Assembly: GCA_030762895.1 (NCBI GenBank)
Contig: CM061066.1
Span: 7,282,047-7,346,046, forward strand
Reading direction: 5' to 3'
DNA from: Sophora flavescens
Lineage: Eukaryota; Streptophyta; Magnoliopsida; Fabales; Fabaceae
DNA: 64,000 nt
Positions within the stretch are counted from its first letter, which is position 1, and each line of letters starts with the position of its first letter. The position numbers and the translations under genes are program-made. Below the pieces are notes generated by a model, which saw only the letters and a list, made by a program, of their open reading frames with translations, was not told the DNA's origin and made no database searches. Of this stretch, positions 23,501-36,332 are shown in pieces.

Positions 23501-24495
23501 AAGATCTATGTATACAAGTTCCAAGGATACATACCAGAAGTTCCTCATCTTCCGTGCGTTTTGCTACAAAAGCTATCCAATCTTCCATGCTTATAAAATC
23601 TTTATATTCTGGTGGAGGCTCACTTCTGACATTCCCGTTGTCGTCTCTAAGGTACTCTCTCGTCAAGTTAGTTCGAAATGTCCGGTGCATTTTTCTGGCA
23701 CGCTGAATTAGAGTACTCCGCCGAGTCTCATCAACCACAAAAGTCATCTTCAACGCCAATATAAATAAAATCTCAGAGTATAAGTATGTCTACATAATTA
23801 AGAAACAATATAACTAACTCTTGTTAATTAATTTACCTGTACATCACGCCAGATCTCATCTTTGAGATTGTTCAAAGCTTGACTCCTCCAACTATTGAAA
23901 GTAATAGGGACTGTTTGCCGTACTTTGGACCCAATGTAACTAATCAAGTCTCTACCATTTCTACCAATGGGCTAACCTTTAACATTCCATTTAACCTAAA
24001 AAATTTTGTTTAAGTGTGTACATTTAGATAACAAACAATTAATATAATGAAACAATTAATTAGATTAATTAGTAAGTATTTTACCACAATTTTAGGTCCT
24101 TTACTCCTCTGGCGGATAATCTTCTTCTTAAAAGTTGGCCCACGATGCCTCACCTTTCGTGTGGCCTCCTCGCCCTCATCCAACACTACCTCAGCAGGAG
24201 GTATTTCTGGTACTACTATCTGAAGTGGATTCGGCTGAGGTGGCAAATCTAGTAACCCGTGCTCAACCAAATACTATAGGTATAGCCATACCGGAGGTAG
24301 AGATACCTCAACAGTCTCAACAACGTGTGTCCTTTGCTGCGGTCCTTCTTCTACTGTGCCAATGACTTCTCTATTGGGACCATGATAGGTGGCGCCGAGT
24401 GCCCCAGGGTTAATCTCCCAGGCACCACCAAACTTTTCTCGATCAAACGTGATCGATCGGATCCTCAAATGTACAAAGGGTATATCCTGTTCCAT
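20531..24495 (-). pseudogene. CACTA accessory gene: Transposase_24-like, DUF8039-like and Ulp1 (C48) protease, copy B
   Basis: Same exon order as 1321-5289: start MEQDIPFVHLRIRSITFDRE at 24495, Transposase_24-like exon ending near 23530 at a GT donor, DUF8039-like exon near 22295-22060, and C48 protease exons ending at TAA 20531-20533. Differences from copy A are informative. The TAG near 24274 and the first stop of the VKGYAGIDED exon (about 23103) are shared, whereas the second stop seen in copy A in that exon is a sense codon here. In the protease exon near 21140-21155 copy B lacks six bases, which keeps frame but shortens the segment between the His and Asp motifs. Both copies are therefore defective, with a common ancestral lesion plus private ones. 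Confidence 0.7.
21515..21562. repeat. 24-bp tandem duplication, copy B
   Basis: Same doublet as at 2307-2354. Confidence 0.9.
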
Positions 24496-26987
24496 CTAAA
24501 CACGTAAGAGTGAGAAACCAATATATGGATTTTACTCGACAACTACATGCTAGACACCACATAAAACACATACACATTTACCAAACACAAGCATTCGTAA
24601 GCAAATAGTTTATCAATGGGTTCAACACCCCAAACATCATCGTGTGAAAAATTATGCATGAACACTTCAAATTCGTCATCTAATTCCGTCCTAATCTCAT
24701 GAAATATCCCAACACGTGATGAGTTGATCAGGCTCAATTGCCACCACTAGGCAACCAGGCACACAGCCAAAACCCATCGCACACTGTCCACACCCAGGGC
24801 ATCAGTGATAACAACGTAGATGGGGTCTCATTGTCCAACCCGGGCACAATGAGGAAATCATAGTATGAAATACCTGACGCCGCAAGGTAATCACACATAG
24901 AACCGCGGGCACGTCTGCCAATACATGCAAAACACTTTTGCTCATAACTCTTTTCTTTGTGTTCAATCTTTCTTTGCCAAAGCTCAAAATGGCTTACGAC
25001 TGACATAGTTTTAACATCTTTAAAACTTTCATTATAACACCGGACCTCACAGTCCGAGTGCTCAATCACGACACCTCTTGACTGATGCACCAGTCATAGG
25101 TTCGTGATAATAAAAAAACATCTTTAAAGTTTAAATATGGTGTACACCACGTATACAGTACATGACCCCAAAGTCCAAAGGACCCCAAGTCCGTAACAAC
25201 AAAGAACCTTAGTACCCCGACGTCTCGGTTACTAAGTTCAACAACACTTTCAGCATGGTTGAATAAATTTTTGTTTTCAGAAAATCTTTTAAAATTGGAA
25301 ATTCATTAATAAAATCTTTAAATAATAAAGCTTAGCTTTCACGAAAATAAGTCACTTGAGGTTTTAACTTAATCAAAATATACAATACCGTTTCAAAATA
25401 CTTGTCGTCTACACTTTTCCAAATTTGCCGTCAATTATCATTTTTTAAAGCTTTTTAAGCCAAAATTTAGCTTTTTCCACTTAAACAATTTTCTAAAATC
25501 ATAATTAACTTATTTTCACCAATTAATTTCATAAAATAATATTTTATAATATTCCAGAATTTATTACGTAAAAATTAGCAGTGCAAAAATATTTTCACGG
25601 TTTCTCTCTCATTGTGACTCAAAATACACTCTTATAGTAATAAATCATTAAAATAATAATATTTTCCAAAATTCCTTATTTTTCCCAAATAAAAAATTCC
25701 ATTAATATTATATATCAATATTTTACCGTTAAAACATTGAATATAATTTACGAAGCTTCTTAAAGCTTTTATTCCATTAATTTAATTGGGCACTGACCAT
25801 TGTCAGGCTTCTCAAACATCAACCAACAATAATATCACATAGATATTTCCAGGTAGATCATGCATCACAACAGCATAATATAATTAAAAATAAACAATTA
25901 AACGCAATTAAACAAACACAGATACAAATACCATAACTTAAACTATTTAAATAAATACTAACAGAAAAATAATTACAAACAAACACAGATAGCATATAGC
26001 CATCGAATATATCCCTTAGGTATTCCCCTCTTACCTTTCGTAGAGTTTCTTGTGAATTAGTGAATTTCTTCGTAAGTCCGGATATTGTGTATACGTCGCA
26101 CTCACTCAACCTTCAACCATTACAATCAAATAATTACAAATCAAGAAACTAAAAACATTCAAAACCCTACTACATGGTCACGGCCTCTACGACTTTTGAG
26201 TGACTAAAATTTCTAATCATGATTAAGTCATGGATTAATGGTCCTTAATCAACCAAGATCATGGATTAGTGGCTAAACAACTAAATTTTAAACTTAAAAC
26301 TTCCTAACTCTCATATACTTAGATTCGGCCTTGACATGTTCATGGGGATAGGGTTTTTAGTTTGATAAACCAACTTGGATTTATTAAGCATACATACTAA
26401 TAGCTTGATTACCAAGATCATTAATGAAAACTTTGAACAAAACTCATCAAATCTCATCCACCTAGGGTTCGGCCAACATAGAGATTTTGAGTAAGGCTTT
26501 TCATTTTAATAAACTAACATGGATTAGAGTGTGTAGACATACATGTCATATGAAATACATGATCATACATGACAACACATGAACAAAATCCTATCAAACC
26601 TATTCTCCTAGGTTCGGCCAAAGCTAGTTTATTAGGAAGGAAATTTTTTATTACATCATGCTCTTGGATTTAGATAGCATGCATGATATCAAGAATATAG
26701 AAAGTGGTTTCAACATCATGAGATTTTTCTAGAATTTGTTATGAATTTTCAAAGTTCTAGGCTTAGAAACTTAAAAGTGATGAACATAAATGAGATAAAC
26801 TTTGAATCATGAAACTTATTGAAGAACATAGATATGATTAAGGAAGAAGAATAGGATTCACCTATTGAAGATCAAAGACAAGTGAAATCCAAGAACTTGC
26901 TTCACAAAGTGATGCTAGAAAAGCTTATGAACTTATGAGTTTTTGAAACAAAAAGGCAATAGGAAGAAAATGAAATGTGAGGGAGGG

Positions 26988-26995
26988 TATTTATA
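26988..26995 (-). promoter_or_regulatory. LTR TATA box, copy B
   Basis: CTATAAATACCC on the minus strand, same position in the LTR as 7772-7779. Confidence 0.6.
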
Positions 26996-27954
26996 GAGAT
27001 GTGGCTGTGCCACTTTGGAGGGATTTAGTAGAAAGGAGGTGACTTTTCTAAGGATTTAAGTGCAATTAATTCCTAGGGACCATTTTGCAAAGATTCTAAA
27101 AGTATAAGGACTATTTTGCAAATTGCCAATAGTTTGAAATGATGACCATGTGCAACATTTAATGTGTTCACATGTGACTCATCTTGTTGAATTTTCTTAA
27201 GGCTTTTTCGGAAGAATCTAGAATACTTTGGGACTTGTTAGATTTGTGTGGAACTTTGGAGAATAATGGAGAACATTGTGGAAGATTCAAGAATAAACTT
27301 GACTCATCCAAGTTAAGGGCAGCCCCAACTCCTCCTTGGGCTTGTGCATGGGCCTTGGAAATTTGGGCTTGGATTTAATCATTTTGGCCCACCAAAATGC
27401 TTAAGGCATAACCATAAGATAGGAAACTTACATGATTTCTAATGGGCTTTATGGAATTAAATTCATGGACAAGGAATTTGGGCTTCAAGTCCACGGTCCT
27501 CTAATGGGTTTGGAACAAAGATTTTGGCCCAATTTGTAACACCCTAGTTTTTACACCTATGATTAATTATTTTATTTGGATGTTTAAATTTATTATGTTA
27601 TGTGGTTTAGTTTGAGTAATTAAATTACTCTCTTCAAATTATTTTATTAGGTGAGTTAGCACTGACTTATTTCAGTGAATGCACGTTTACTAGACAATAA
27701 TTTACGTTATTGTCACTATTATACCAGTACAGAAAAAATATTTTAAATTTGGTACTGAGTATTTTCTTAGTGGATCAGTTCAACTATTAATCTTTACTCT
27801 AATTTGAATTTTGAAATCATATCTTTATCAATCTTTATTTTTAGATTCCTAAAAGTAAAAACATGTTTATTTTAGGCTTAACTTTTATCACTCATTTGGT
27901 ACCCACTAGTACAAAAATCTGAAATTCTCTCTCCTCTCTCTCTAAGAAACCCGT

Positions 27955-28452
27955 ATGATACCCCTACATCCTCCTTTCTTTTATTTCTTCGGTTGTCTTC
28001 TTCTTCCTCAAAACAAACAAAAGCTTCCTCTTTCTGTCCATAACTCAGCCGCAGCCGGCCACCGAAGGAGCGCCGCCCAGTCCGCCATCCGGCCACCCTC
28101 ACGGCCATGCTACCAGTCGCTCCTTGCCGTCGTGGTGCGCGTCGCCTTGAGCGCGGTGCTGCCATCCTTCAGCCGCGACCCAGCTCGTCCCGAGCGCGTC
28201 CTGGCCGCTGCTCCGCCATTCGACGTCGTCGACCACCGCCTGGCGTGGAAAGGACGACGATCGGGCCGCGTAGGGAGAAGACAGTCGCGATCTACACGCG
28301 TCCCGACCCGAAACTCCTCCGTTCACGGCTGCTCCATCGCGCCGCCAACATCACCACCACCTTCAGCCACCATGTCCTCTCTTCTTCTACCTTGGGTGAG
28401 TTGCTTCCCCTATGTTTTACTTTTCTTTCATTTTCCCCAAATGGATTTTTAA
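27955..28452 (+). other. GC-rich leader-like island with a 165-codon open frame in the solo LTR
   Basis: Roughly 28020-28400 is strongly GC-rich in an otherwise AT-rich LTR. It carries overlapping open frames on both strands, the longest 27955-28452 on plus. It is preceded by a CT-rich tract (TCTCTCCTCTCTCTCT near 27925) and followed by a good splice donor, TTGGGTGAGTTGC near 28392-28404. The frames have no recognisable domain (Ala, Arg, Pro and Ser rich). I read it as a transcribed 5' leader or a captured host exon, not a proven protein. Three telomere-like AACCCTA units follow at about 28452-28472. Confidence 0.4.
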
Positions 28453-29758
28453 AACCCTAACCCTAACCCTTTGATTTCAGATTTTAATCTTGAAATTTAA
28501 GGTTGTTTTATGAGATTGGGACCGTGAATTTGTGTTTCCCTAAACCAATTTCATTATTCTTTAGTTAAAATGAGTTTTCCCCAAATTGTATTTAGGAGCC
28601 CTAAACCCCAATTTGATTTTAATTGAATTTGATTCTGTTTTTGTGAAAATAATTATGATTTAGTGCAATTAGGACTCTTAATGGATGATTTCCAAAGTTC
28701 CTTTTCATGATCTTTTGATCAAAACAAAGTTTCCTTAAAGGGTATTGCGAAGCGTAAGCTCCAAACGTGATTTTCATTGAAAATAACCTTGTTTGGTAAT
28801 AAGATAAAGTGTTTAGATCAAATTAGAATGTGTGTTTGATCATGTGTAATTGATTTCTTGGTTTCTGGTTGTTGCGCATTGTTGGATTCCCTCTCTGAGA
28901 CGTTTGACACGGCTATGCTTGTTTGATGGAGTAGATATGAGCTAATGTGAGCATTAAGACGAGGATCCTTTACTTGTCTTCAAAGGTAAGGGGAGTTTGC
29001 CTAGGGATATTCAATAACTGTATGCATGTGTGTATGTGTTTAATTGGATATTTACATGTTGATTGAGCTTACTTGATTATCTAATGTACTTGAACTGTTA
29101 TGCTATTATCTGATGTTGAATTGTACTTATTCTAAATGTTATAATGCATATATGTGATGAACCGCTTTCAACTGTGATATTAGCTTTGACCTGATAATAT
29201 ATACTGCTGTTGATTAAAAGTTTGCTAAGCCAGACTTGTGTCTGTGCTCAACTGTTATAAGGATTAAAAACCTTAATAAGCTTTGAAGATGAAGGGATTG
29301 GTGTTCTTTTCCAAAAGCTCATTAACTTAAAATTCTTGTTTTAAATGTTGAAATGGTCTTGGTAAACTATTGTTATACAAGAGAAAAATCCTTTTCGAAC
29401 TATGTGTCTTCAACTGAAAACTTTCATGATTATTTGGCAATATCCTTTTGGGGGAAGTATTTCAAAGATAAAAGTATTTCAAGGATGCTTTATAAATGAT
29501 TTTCAAAGAAAAGGTTTTTCCTAAATATTTTAGAAACTTTCCGGTAAGCCTGGATAGGTTATCGAGGATTCAGTTTTGAATTTGATTTTCACTGAAAGAA
29601 AAATAAATACTTGAGAAAGAGAATCTAGTACGCGAGACGTCACCTCTAGTATTCAGTTATGCGCACGTGATCTTGGATCAGTGTTAATTCGGGATTACGA
29701 GTCCTGATTATGATGTTATGGACTAAGAGTCCAATTCTCGAAATCGAGGACAGTGCGT

Positions 29759-29914
29759 TCTGATTTCATTGTTGTGGACTGTATGTCCTAATCACGTTGT
29801 GTTGGACTGTGTCTTCTAACCACGTGTGATGAATGCGTCTGATTTCATTGTTGTGGACTGTATGTCCTAATCACGTTGTGTTGGACTGTGTCTTCTAACC
29901 ACGTGTGATGAACA
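29759..29914. repeat. 79-bp tandem duplication in the solo LTR
   Basis: The segment beginning TCTGATTTCATTGTTGTGG at 29759 repeats at 29838 almost without change. The unit contains two internal copies of a GTTGTGGACTG / GTGTTGGACTG word. Confidence 0.9.
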
Positions 29915-31784
29915 TTGTTAAAGGTGAATGTTGCTTTCTACGACCACAAGCCTAGGACTGGTGCATCGGTCTCGGGCGTTGTGATTGAGCATTCGGACTG
30001 TGTGTCCTATGTTCCTAAGTTTTCAAGTGATGGGGAAATGATGATTAAGTCGTTAGCTATGAGCTGCGATAGCGAAAAAGAATGAACACAAAGAAAACCT
30101 TTTAAATAAAATATTTTCTCATGTGCATTTCCCCAGGCAGACGTGCCTTTCTTACATATCAGATACAAGGTGGTATCCGGGAGTCTGTCCATGTAAACCG
30201 AGTGAAGAGGCACATGTGACGTTGCTCATCCTGAGACCTTAATGCATGAGGGTAAGGAGGCAACTGCCCGGTGGGCTAGAGATTGACCAACTCTAGTTCT
30301 TCTCCAGTGAAAAACGGTGTTGATATCTCATGAGATTAAGTTAGAGCCTGATATTGAAGTGTCATGCATATTTTCAAAAGATTGACTGTGCGGGTTTGAG
30401 ACCCTTTGATATAACACTGTTATGTTATGTATATGCATGATTTAACTGCTTATATGATTATGTGATGTATGTATCATGTATATGGTTGTTGTGTGATATA
30501 TCCATTTGTCGGTATCTCACCCTCACAAACATATCAGGTTTCTTCTGGTTTGCTATTGTACCCTGGGTATTTTAGTACAGATGTGCAGAGGAGTCTTCCT
30601 AAGTCACTCAGAGACTTAGATCTAGTTGCTTGATGAAGTATTTGATTGTGGAACGATCACGTGAGTTCTTCTCAGGAATAACTTTTAGAATGACCAGCTT
30701 AGGGTTTGAGACTTGGATTTTTGATAAGTATGTATGAGTATGACTCAGAGAGTCTATATTTTAAAACGGAATGTTTATTGCTCGGAGAGCGTCTCTTTTG
30801 AATGAAAACTTAAACTTTTCCTTCTGGTCATGTATAGCTAATTGATATAACTATCTTTAGCGTATTAATGCCTGGTTGTATTTGGTGTAACTGGAATTAT
30901 GGAATGAAAATGTAATTATTTTAGCAGGTGTTCTTTTACCTGGGATGTCCGAATTACAGAGGAGACTCTGTCGAAATTTTCGTAAAATACTAGCTTTTAT
31001 TCAAGAATATTCTTTAAATTAAATAGGCTTGACATACTATGATAGCAAGTCTATGTGCCAATAAAGGCTTAGGAGTCGTGACAAAATTTTTATACCCAAT
31101 TTCAGACACTTGTATACTTATATAAATTATTTTCCGAAAGCACCAGCAAATTATCTTTTAATTTAAATCCCGCACGTGTTACTTAAGTAATGCCCCAAGG
31201 GGGGGCGTTACACAATTCACTTGGAAAAACATAAGAACTAACTTAGGGCCCAAAGTTCAATTAATAGAAAGTTCATGGACTTAAGTGCAAAAATCCATAA
31301 ATTGCCACTTTAACCTTGTAGAATCTTCTAGACTCAAAAGTGTGATTCATCCCCATGAATCATCTCAAAATTCTAAGATAACCTCTTTATCTACTCTTGG
31401 AAACTCCGAAATCCACTTTGTCGTTCACCTATTACTTATTTCGTTCGTAAAACATATATTATTTTATTTTTTTCTGAAATAATTCTAAAAATACACAATT
31501 GTACGAAATAAAATAAAACCTTAAGTCTTTCGTTCACGAATTAAAATTAGGTCTTTTGAGCAGTATAATTATACTGTCAATGGAATTCGCGGGCCGGGTT
31601 TCACCTGACTTTCCAACCTAAATTTTAATCGTAGCTCCCTACATTCAAGTAGAATTGAGTGGTAAACTCCGTTTATTTAAAATAATTTTCTAAAACTCCA
31701 ATCAACCTATAAACATATTTATATGTATTACTATTATTTAAAACAATGAAATGCAGGGTGTTACATTACTACCCTACTAAAAAA

Positions 31785-34455
31785 AATTTCGTCCTCAAAA
31801 TTACGTACTTGTAAATAGATCAGGATACTGTAACTTCATTTTGTCTTCTACTTCCCATGTTGCTTCTCCAGTCACGTCATCCCAAATAACTTTGACCAAT
31901 GAGATCTGTTTACCTCTGAGCTGCTTCATCATCTTATCCGCGATTCGTACAGGTAACGTCTCATAAGACAAGTTTCCTTTTAGTTGTACTAAATCAGGTT
32001 CAATTACGTGAGATGGATCAGGAACATACTTCCTTAATTGTGAAACATGAAAAACATCATGAAGATTGGATAGAAAAGGCGGTAAAGAAATTTGTTAGCT
32101 ATTGGACCTACTCGACGAAGAATTTGGTAAGGTCCAATGAATTTTGGAGTGAGTTTCCTGGATTTAATTACCCTGCCAACCCCAGTCATTGGCGTGACTC
32201 TCAAAAACACATGCTCACCTTCCTCAAACTCAAGAGGTCGTCGTCTCTTGTCAACATAACTTTTCTGTCGACTATGAGTTGTCCGCATTTTCTCTTGAAT
32301 CATTTTCACCTTTTCCGTCATTTGTTGAACGATATTTGGTCCTACCATTAAACTCGCACCATCCTGGTACCAACATAAAGGCGTCCTGCATCGTCGACCA
32401 TACAAGGCTTCATAGGGTGCCATTCCTATGCTCGAGTGAAAACTGTCATTATAAGTAAATTCTATCAATGATAGATATTCATCCCAACTTCCAGCATTTT
32501 CGAGCACACAGGCTCTCAATAAATCTTCAAGAGACTGAATAGTTCTCTCCGATTGTCCATCCGTTTGAGGATGATACGCAGAACTTAATCTGAGTTTCGT
32601 TCCCAATGAATCTTGCAGACTTTGCCAAAATCTTGACGTAAATCTCGGATCACGATCTGGGATAATACTCAAAGGTACTCCATGTAATCTAACAATTTCA
32701 TCGATGTATAAATGGGTTAGTCTTTCTAGTGGGTATTTCATATTTACTGGTAAAAAGTGAGATGATTTAGTCAGTCGATCAACTATTACCCATATAGAGT
32801 CATACCCTTTCCGAGTCTTTGGCAAACCTAACACGAAATCCATCGCAATACCATCCCATTTCCATTCAGGAATGTCTAAGGATTGTAGCATTCCGACTGA
32901 TCTTTGATGTTCCACTTTAACCTTTTGTCAAGTTAGACACGCAGCTACAAACTCCATTACATCTTTCTTCATGCCATACCACCAATACAATTTCTTTAAA
33001 TCCTGATACATCTTAGTTGCTCCGGGATGCAAACTTAACTTACTCCTATGAGCTTCTTCAAGAATTAACTTTCTCAGCTCGACATCATTTGGTAGGCAAA
33101 TCCTTTCACCAAACCTTAATATTCCATCAGTTCCTTCTTTAAATTCCGACACCGCTCCCTGTCGCACTAATTCTCTTTCTCCTTGTAGGTATTGATCACT
33201 TCCTTGTTTTTCTTTAATTTGCTCCATCAGTTCATTTGAAACAGTAATCATACCTAAACACAATTTTCCTGTAATCTCTTAATCGTCAATCGCATATCTT
33301 GGAATTGATCCAATAACTGTTGCTCTTTAACCATCATTGTCGATATATGCATTGATTTCATACTCAAAGCATCTGCTACTACGTTTGCTTTTCCAGGGTG
33401 ATACTGTAATTGGAAATCGTAATCCTTTAGAAGTTCCAACGAACGCCTCTGCCTCATGTTAAGCTCCTTTTAATCAAACAGGTATTTCAAACTTTTATGG
33501 TCACTATAAACATTAAAAGTCGCTCCATACAAATAATGTCTCCAGATTTTTAAAGCGAATACCGCCGCTGCTAGCTCCAAGTCATGTGTAGGATAATTCC
33601 TTTCATGAATCTTCAATTGTCTTGAAGCATACGCCACGACTTTTCGGTCTTGCATCAATACACATCCTAATCCTTGATGTGAAGCATCACAATAAACCTC
33701 AAATGGTTCATGAGGATCAGGTAGTATCAACACCGGTGAAGTAGCCAACCTTCGTTTTAACTCTTGAAAACTTTCTTCACATGCGTCAGTCCATATAAAT
33801 GCTTGATCCTTTCGAGTTAATTGGGTAAAGGGTCCTACTATTTTGGAAAATCCCTCAATGAATCTTCTATATTATCTTGCTAAACCCACAAAACTACGAA
33901 TCTCGATCACCGTCTTAGGCCTTTCCCATTGTAAAACAGTCTCAACTTTCGACGGATCAACAGCAATTCCTTCACTTGAGACTATGTGTCCTAAAAATTG
34001 AACTTGGTCTAACCAAAATTCACACTTTTCAGGTTTCGCGTAAAGATGTTTCTCCTTTAAAATTTGGAGAACCACACTGAGATGTTCAGCGTGTTTTTAT
34101 TTACTGGGAGAATAGATTAGAATATCGTCTATGAAAACAACAACAAACTGATCTAAGTAAGGACGAAAACTCCTATTCATGTAATCCATGAATATAGCTG
34201 GAACATTCTTAACTCTGAACGGCATCACAAGGTACTCGTAATTCCTGTAAGGTGTTCTAAACGCTGTTTTAAGAACATCCTCCGCCTTCACGTGAATCTG
34301 ATGATAGCCCGGATGTAAATCTATCTTTGAGAAAATGGCTTCTCCACATAACTGATCCATTAAGTCATCTATCCTTGGAAGTGGATACTTATTAATAATC
34401 GTCACTTTATTCAACTGAAGAAAATCTACGCATAAACAAGAAGTTCCGTCAACCA
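31785..34455 (-). pseudogene. pol: Tekay/Del pol fragment: RT, RNase H, integrase, chromo-like C-terminus
   Basis: Read leftward from 34455 the frame begins inside RT ([20 protein letters not shown]). It shows the catalytic [12 protein letters not shown], then RNase H ([27 protein letters not shown]), then integrase: the zinc-binding segment with WWYGMKKDV, core Asp in GIAMDFVLGLP, second Asp in IIPDRDPRFTS, and HPQTDGQSERTIQ. It finishes with a chromo-like tail near 31990-31800 (LPVRIADKMMKQLRGKQISL then WEVEDKMKLQYPDLF). Stops lie at 34097-34099, 33872-33874, 33470-33472 and 32928-32930. Frameshifts occur near 33255 and near 32080. The 5' side is cut at 34455 by direct fusion to LTR sequence. 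It is non-functional. Confidence 0.92.
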
Positions 34456-36332
34456 AAATTTCTAATCATGATTAAGTCATGGATTAATGGTCCTTAATCA
34501 ACCAAGATCATGGATTAGTGGCTAAACAAATAAATTTAAACTCAAAACTTCCTAACTCTCATATACTTAGATTCGGCCTTGACATGTTCATGGGGATAGG
34601 GTTTTTAGTTTTATAAACCAACTTGGATTTATTAAGCATACATACTAATAGCTTGATTACCAAGATCATTAATGAAAACTTTGAACAAAACTCATCAAAT
34701 CTCATCCACCTAGGGTTCGGCCAACATAGATATTTTGAGTAAGGCTTTTCATTTTAATAAACTAACATGGATTAGAGTGTGTAGACATACATGTCATATG
34801 AAATACATGATCATACATGACAACACATGAACAAAATCCTATCAAACCTATTCTCCTAGGTTCGGCCAAAGCTAGTTTATTAGGAAGGAAATTTTTTATT
34901 ACATCATGCTCTTGGATTTAGATAGTATGCATGGTATCAAGAATATAGAAAGTGGTTTCAACATCATGAGATTTTTCTAGAATTTGTTATGAATTTTCAA
35001 AGTTCTAGGCTTAGAAAGATAAAAGTGATGAACATAAATGAGATAAACTTTGGATCATGAAACTTATTGAAGAACATAGATATGATTAAGGAAGAAGAAT
35101 ATGATTCACCTATTGAAGATCAAAGACAAGTGAAATCCAAGAACTTGCTTCACAAATTGATGCTAGAAAAGCTTATGAACTTATGAGTTTTTGAAACAAA
35201 AAGGCAATAGGAAGAAAATGAAATGTGAGGGAGGGTATTTATAGAGATGTGGCTGTGCCACTTTGGAGGGATTTAGTAGAAATGAGGTGACTTTTCTAAG
35301 GATTTAAGTGCAATTAATTCCTAGGGACCATTTTGCAAAGATTCTAAAAGTATAAGGACTATTTTGCAAATTGCCAATCGTTTGAAATGATGACCATGTG
35401 CAACATTTAATGTGTTCACATGTGACTCATCTTGTTGAATTTTCTTGAGGCTTTTTGGGAAGAATCTAGAATACTTTGGGACTTGTTAGATTTGTGTGGA
35501 ACTTTGGAGAATAATGGAGAACATTGTGGAAGATTCAAGAATAAACTTGACTCATCCAAGTTAAGGGCAGCCCCCACTCCTCCTTGGGCTTGCGCATGGG
35601 TCTTGGAAATTTGGGCTTGGATTTAATTATTTTGGCCCACCAAAATGCTTAAGGCATAACCATAAGCTAGGAAACTTACATGATTTCTAATGGGCTTCAT
35701 GGAATTAAATTCATGGACAAGGAATTTGGGCTTCAATTCCACGGTCCTCTAATGGGTTTGGAACAAAGATTTTGGCCCAATTCACTTGGAAAAACATAGG
35801 AACTAACTTAGGGCCCAAAGTGCAATTAATAGAAAGTTCAAGGACTTAAGTGCAAAAATCCATAAATTGTCACTTTAACCTTGTAGAATCTTCTAGACTC
35901 AAAAGTGTGATTCATCCCCATGAATCATCTCATAATTCTAAGATAACCTCTTTATCTACTCTTGGAAACTCCGAAATCCACTATGTCGTTCACCCGATTA
36001 CGTATTTCGTCCGTAAAACGTAGATTATTTTATCTTTTTCTGAAATATTTCTAAAAATACACAATTGTAGGAAATAAAATAAAAACCTTAAGTCTTTCCT
36101 TCACGAATTAAAATTAGGTCTTTTGAGCAATATAATTATACTGTCAATGGAATTCGCGGGCTGGGTTTCACCTGACTTTCCAACCTAAATTTTAATCGTA
36201 GCTTCCTACATTTAAGTAGAATTGAGTGGTAAACTCCGTTTATTTAAAATAATTTTCTAAAACTCCAATCAACCTATAGACATATTTATATGTATTACTG
36301 TTATTTAAAACAATGAAATACAGGGTGTTACA
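34456..36332 (-). repeat. Tekay/Del 5' LTR fragment (copy C)
   Basis: Matches 6990-8865 closely. It starts (minus strand) TGTAACACCCTG at 36332 and is cut at 34456. The fusion point lies in a short shared AAAATTTCT word, which suggests deletion through microhomology. Confidence 0.9.
35236..35243 (-). promoter_or_regulatory. LTR TATA box, copy C
   Basis: CTATAAATACCC on the minus strand. Because the LTR is cut downstream of it, transcription from here would enter the pol relic at 34455. Confidence 0.55.

Larger units (their letters stand above)
19677..24502 (-). mobile_element. CACTA element, copy B, one end only
   Basis: Terminus CACTACTACAGAAAAGGGC starts at 19677 after AAT, as in copy A. 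Gene content, subterminal repeats and the fused junction to an LTR at the right are the same. Small differences from copy A include a shorter C-run near 19990 and a longer TA tract. Confidence 0.8.
27535..31212 (+). mobile_element. Solo LTR (3678 bp) nested in the 3' LTR of copy B
   Basis: Starts TGTAACACCCTAG and ends GGGGGGGCGTTACA. The five bases CAATT lie on both sides (27530-27534 and 31213-31217), a perfect target-site duplication, and the interrupted host LTR continues exactly across the insertion when compared with copy A (around 8320). No internal gag-pol or second LTR is present. The 3' portion (AATTTGCTGGTGCTTTCGG-type segment, near 31130-31160) is shared with 52282-56473, so it belongs to a related Tekay/Del family. 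Absence from copy A dates the insertion after the locus split, or marks a haplotype difference. Confidence 0.93.
24503..36332 (-). mobile_element. Tekay/Del-type LTR retrotransposon, decayed, with nested solo LTR
   Basis: Read right to left: 5' LTR fragment (36332-34456), pol from within RT to the C-terminal chromo-like domain (34455-31785), polypurine tract (about 31766-31785), and 3' LTR (31765-24503). The 3' LTR is missing its last 0.7 kb and is split by a younger solo LTR at 27535-31212. The rest of the 5' LTR, the primer site, gag, protease and the start of RT are deleted at the 34455/34456 junction. Outside the nested insertion the 3' LTR is about 3.58 kb, matching the 3.57 kb of copy A. 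The right flank TACAAGAATTGG is identical to that beside copy A, so this and 5298-8865 derive from the same insertion. Confidence 0.82.

Noticed and set aside
28452..28472. Interstitial telomere array
   Set aside because: Only about three AACCCTA units are present, consistent with a telo-box, not a telomere relic.
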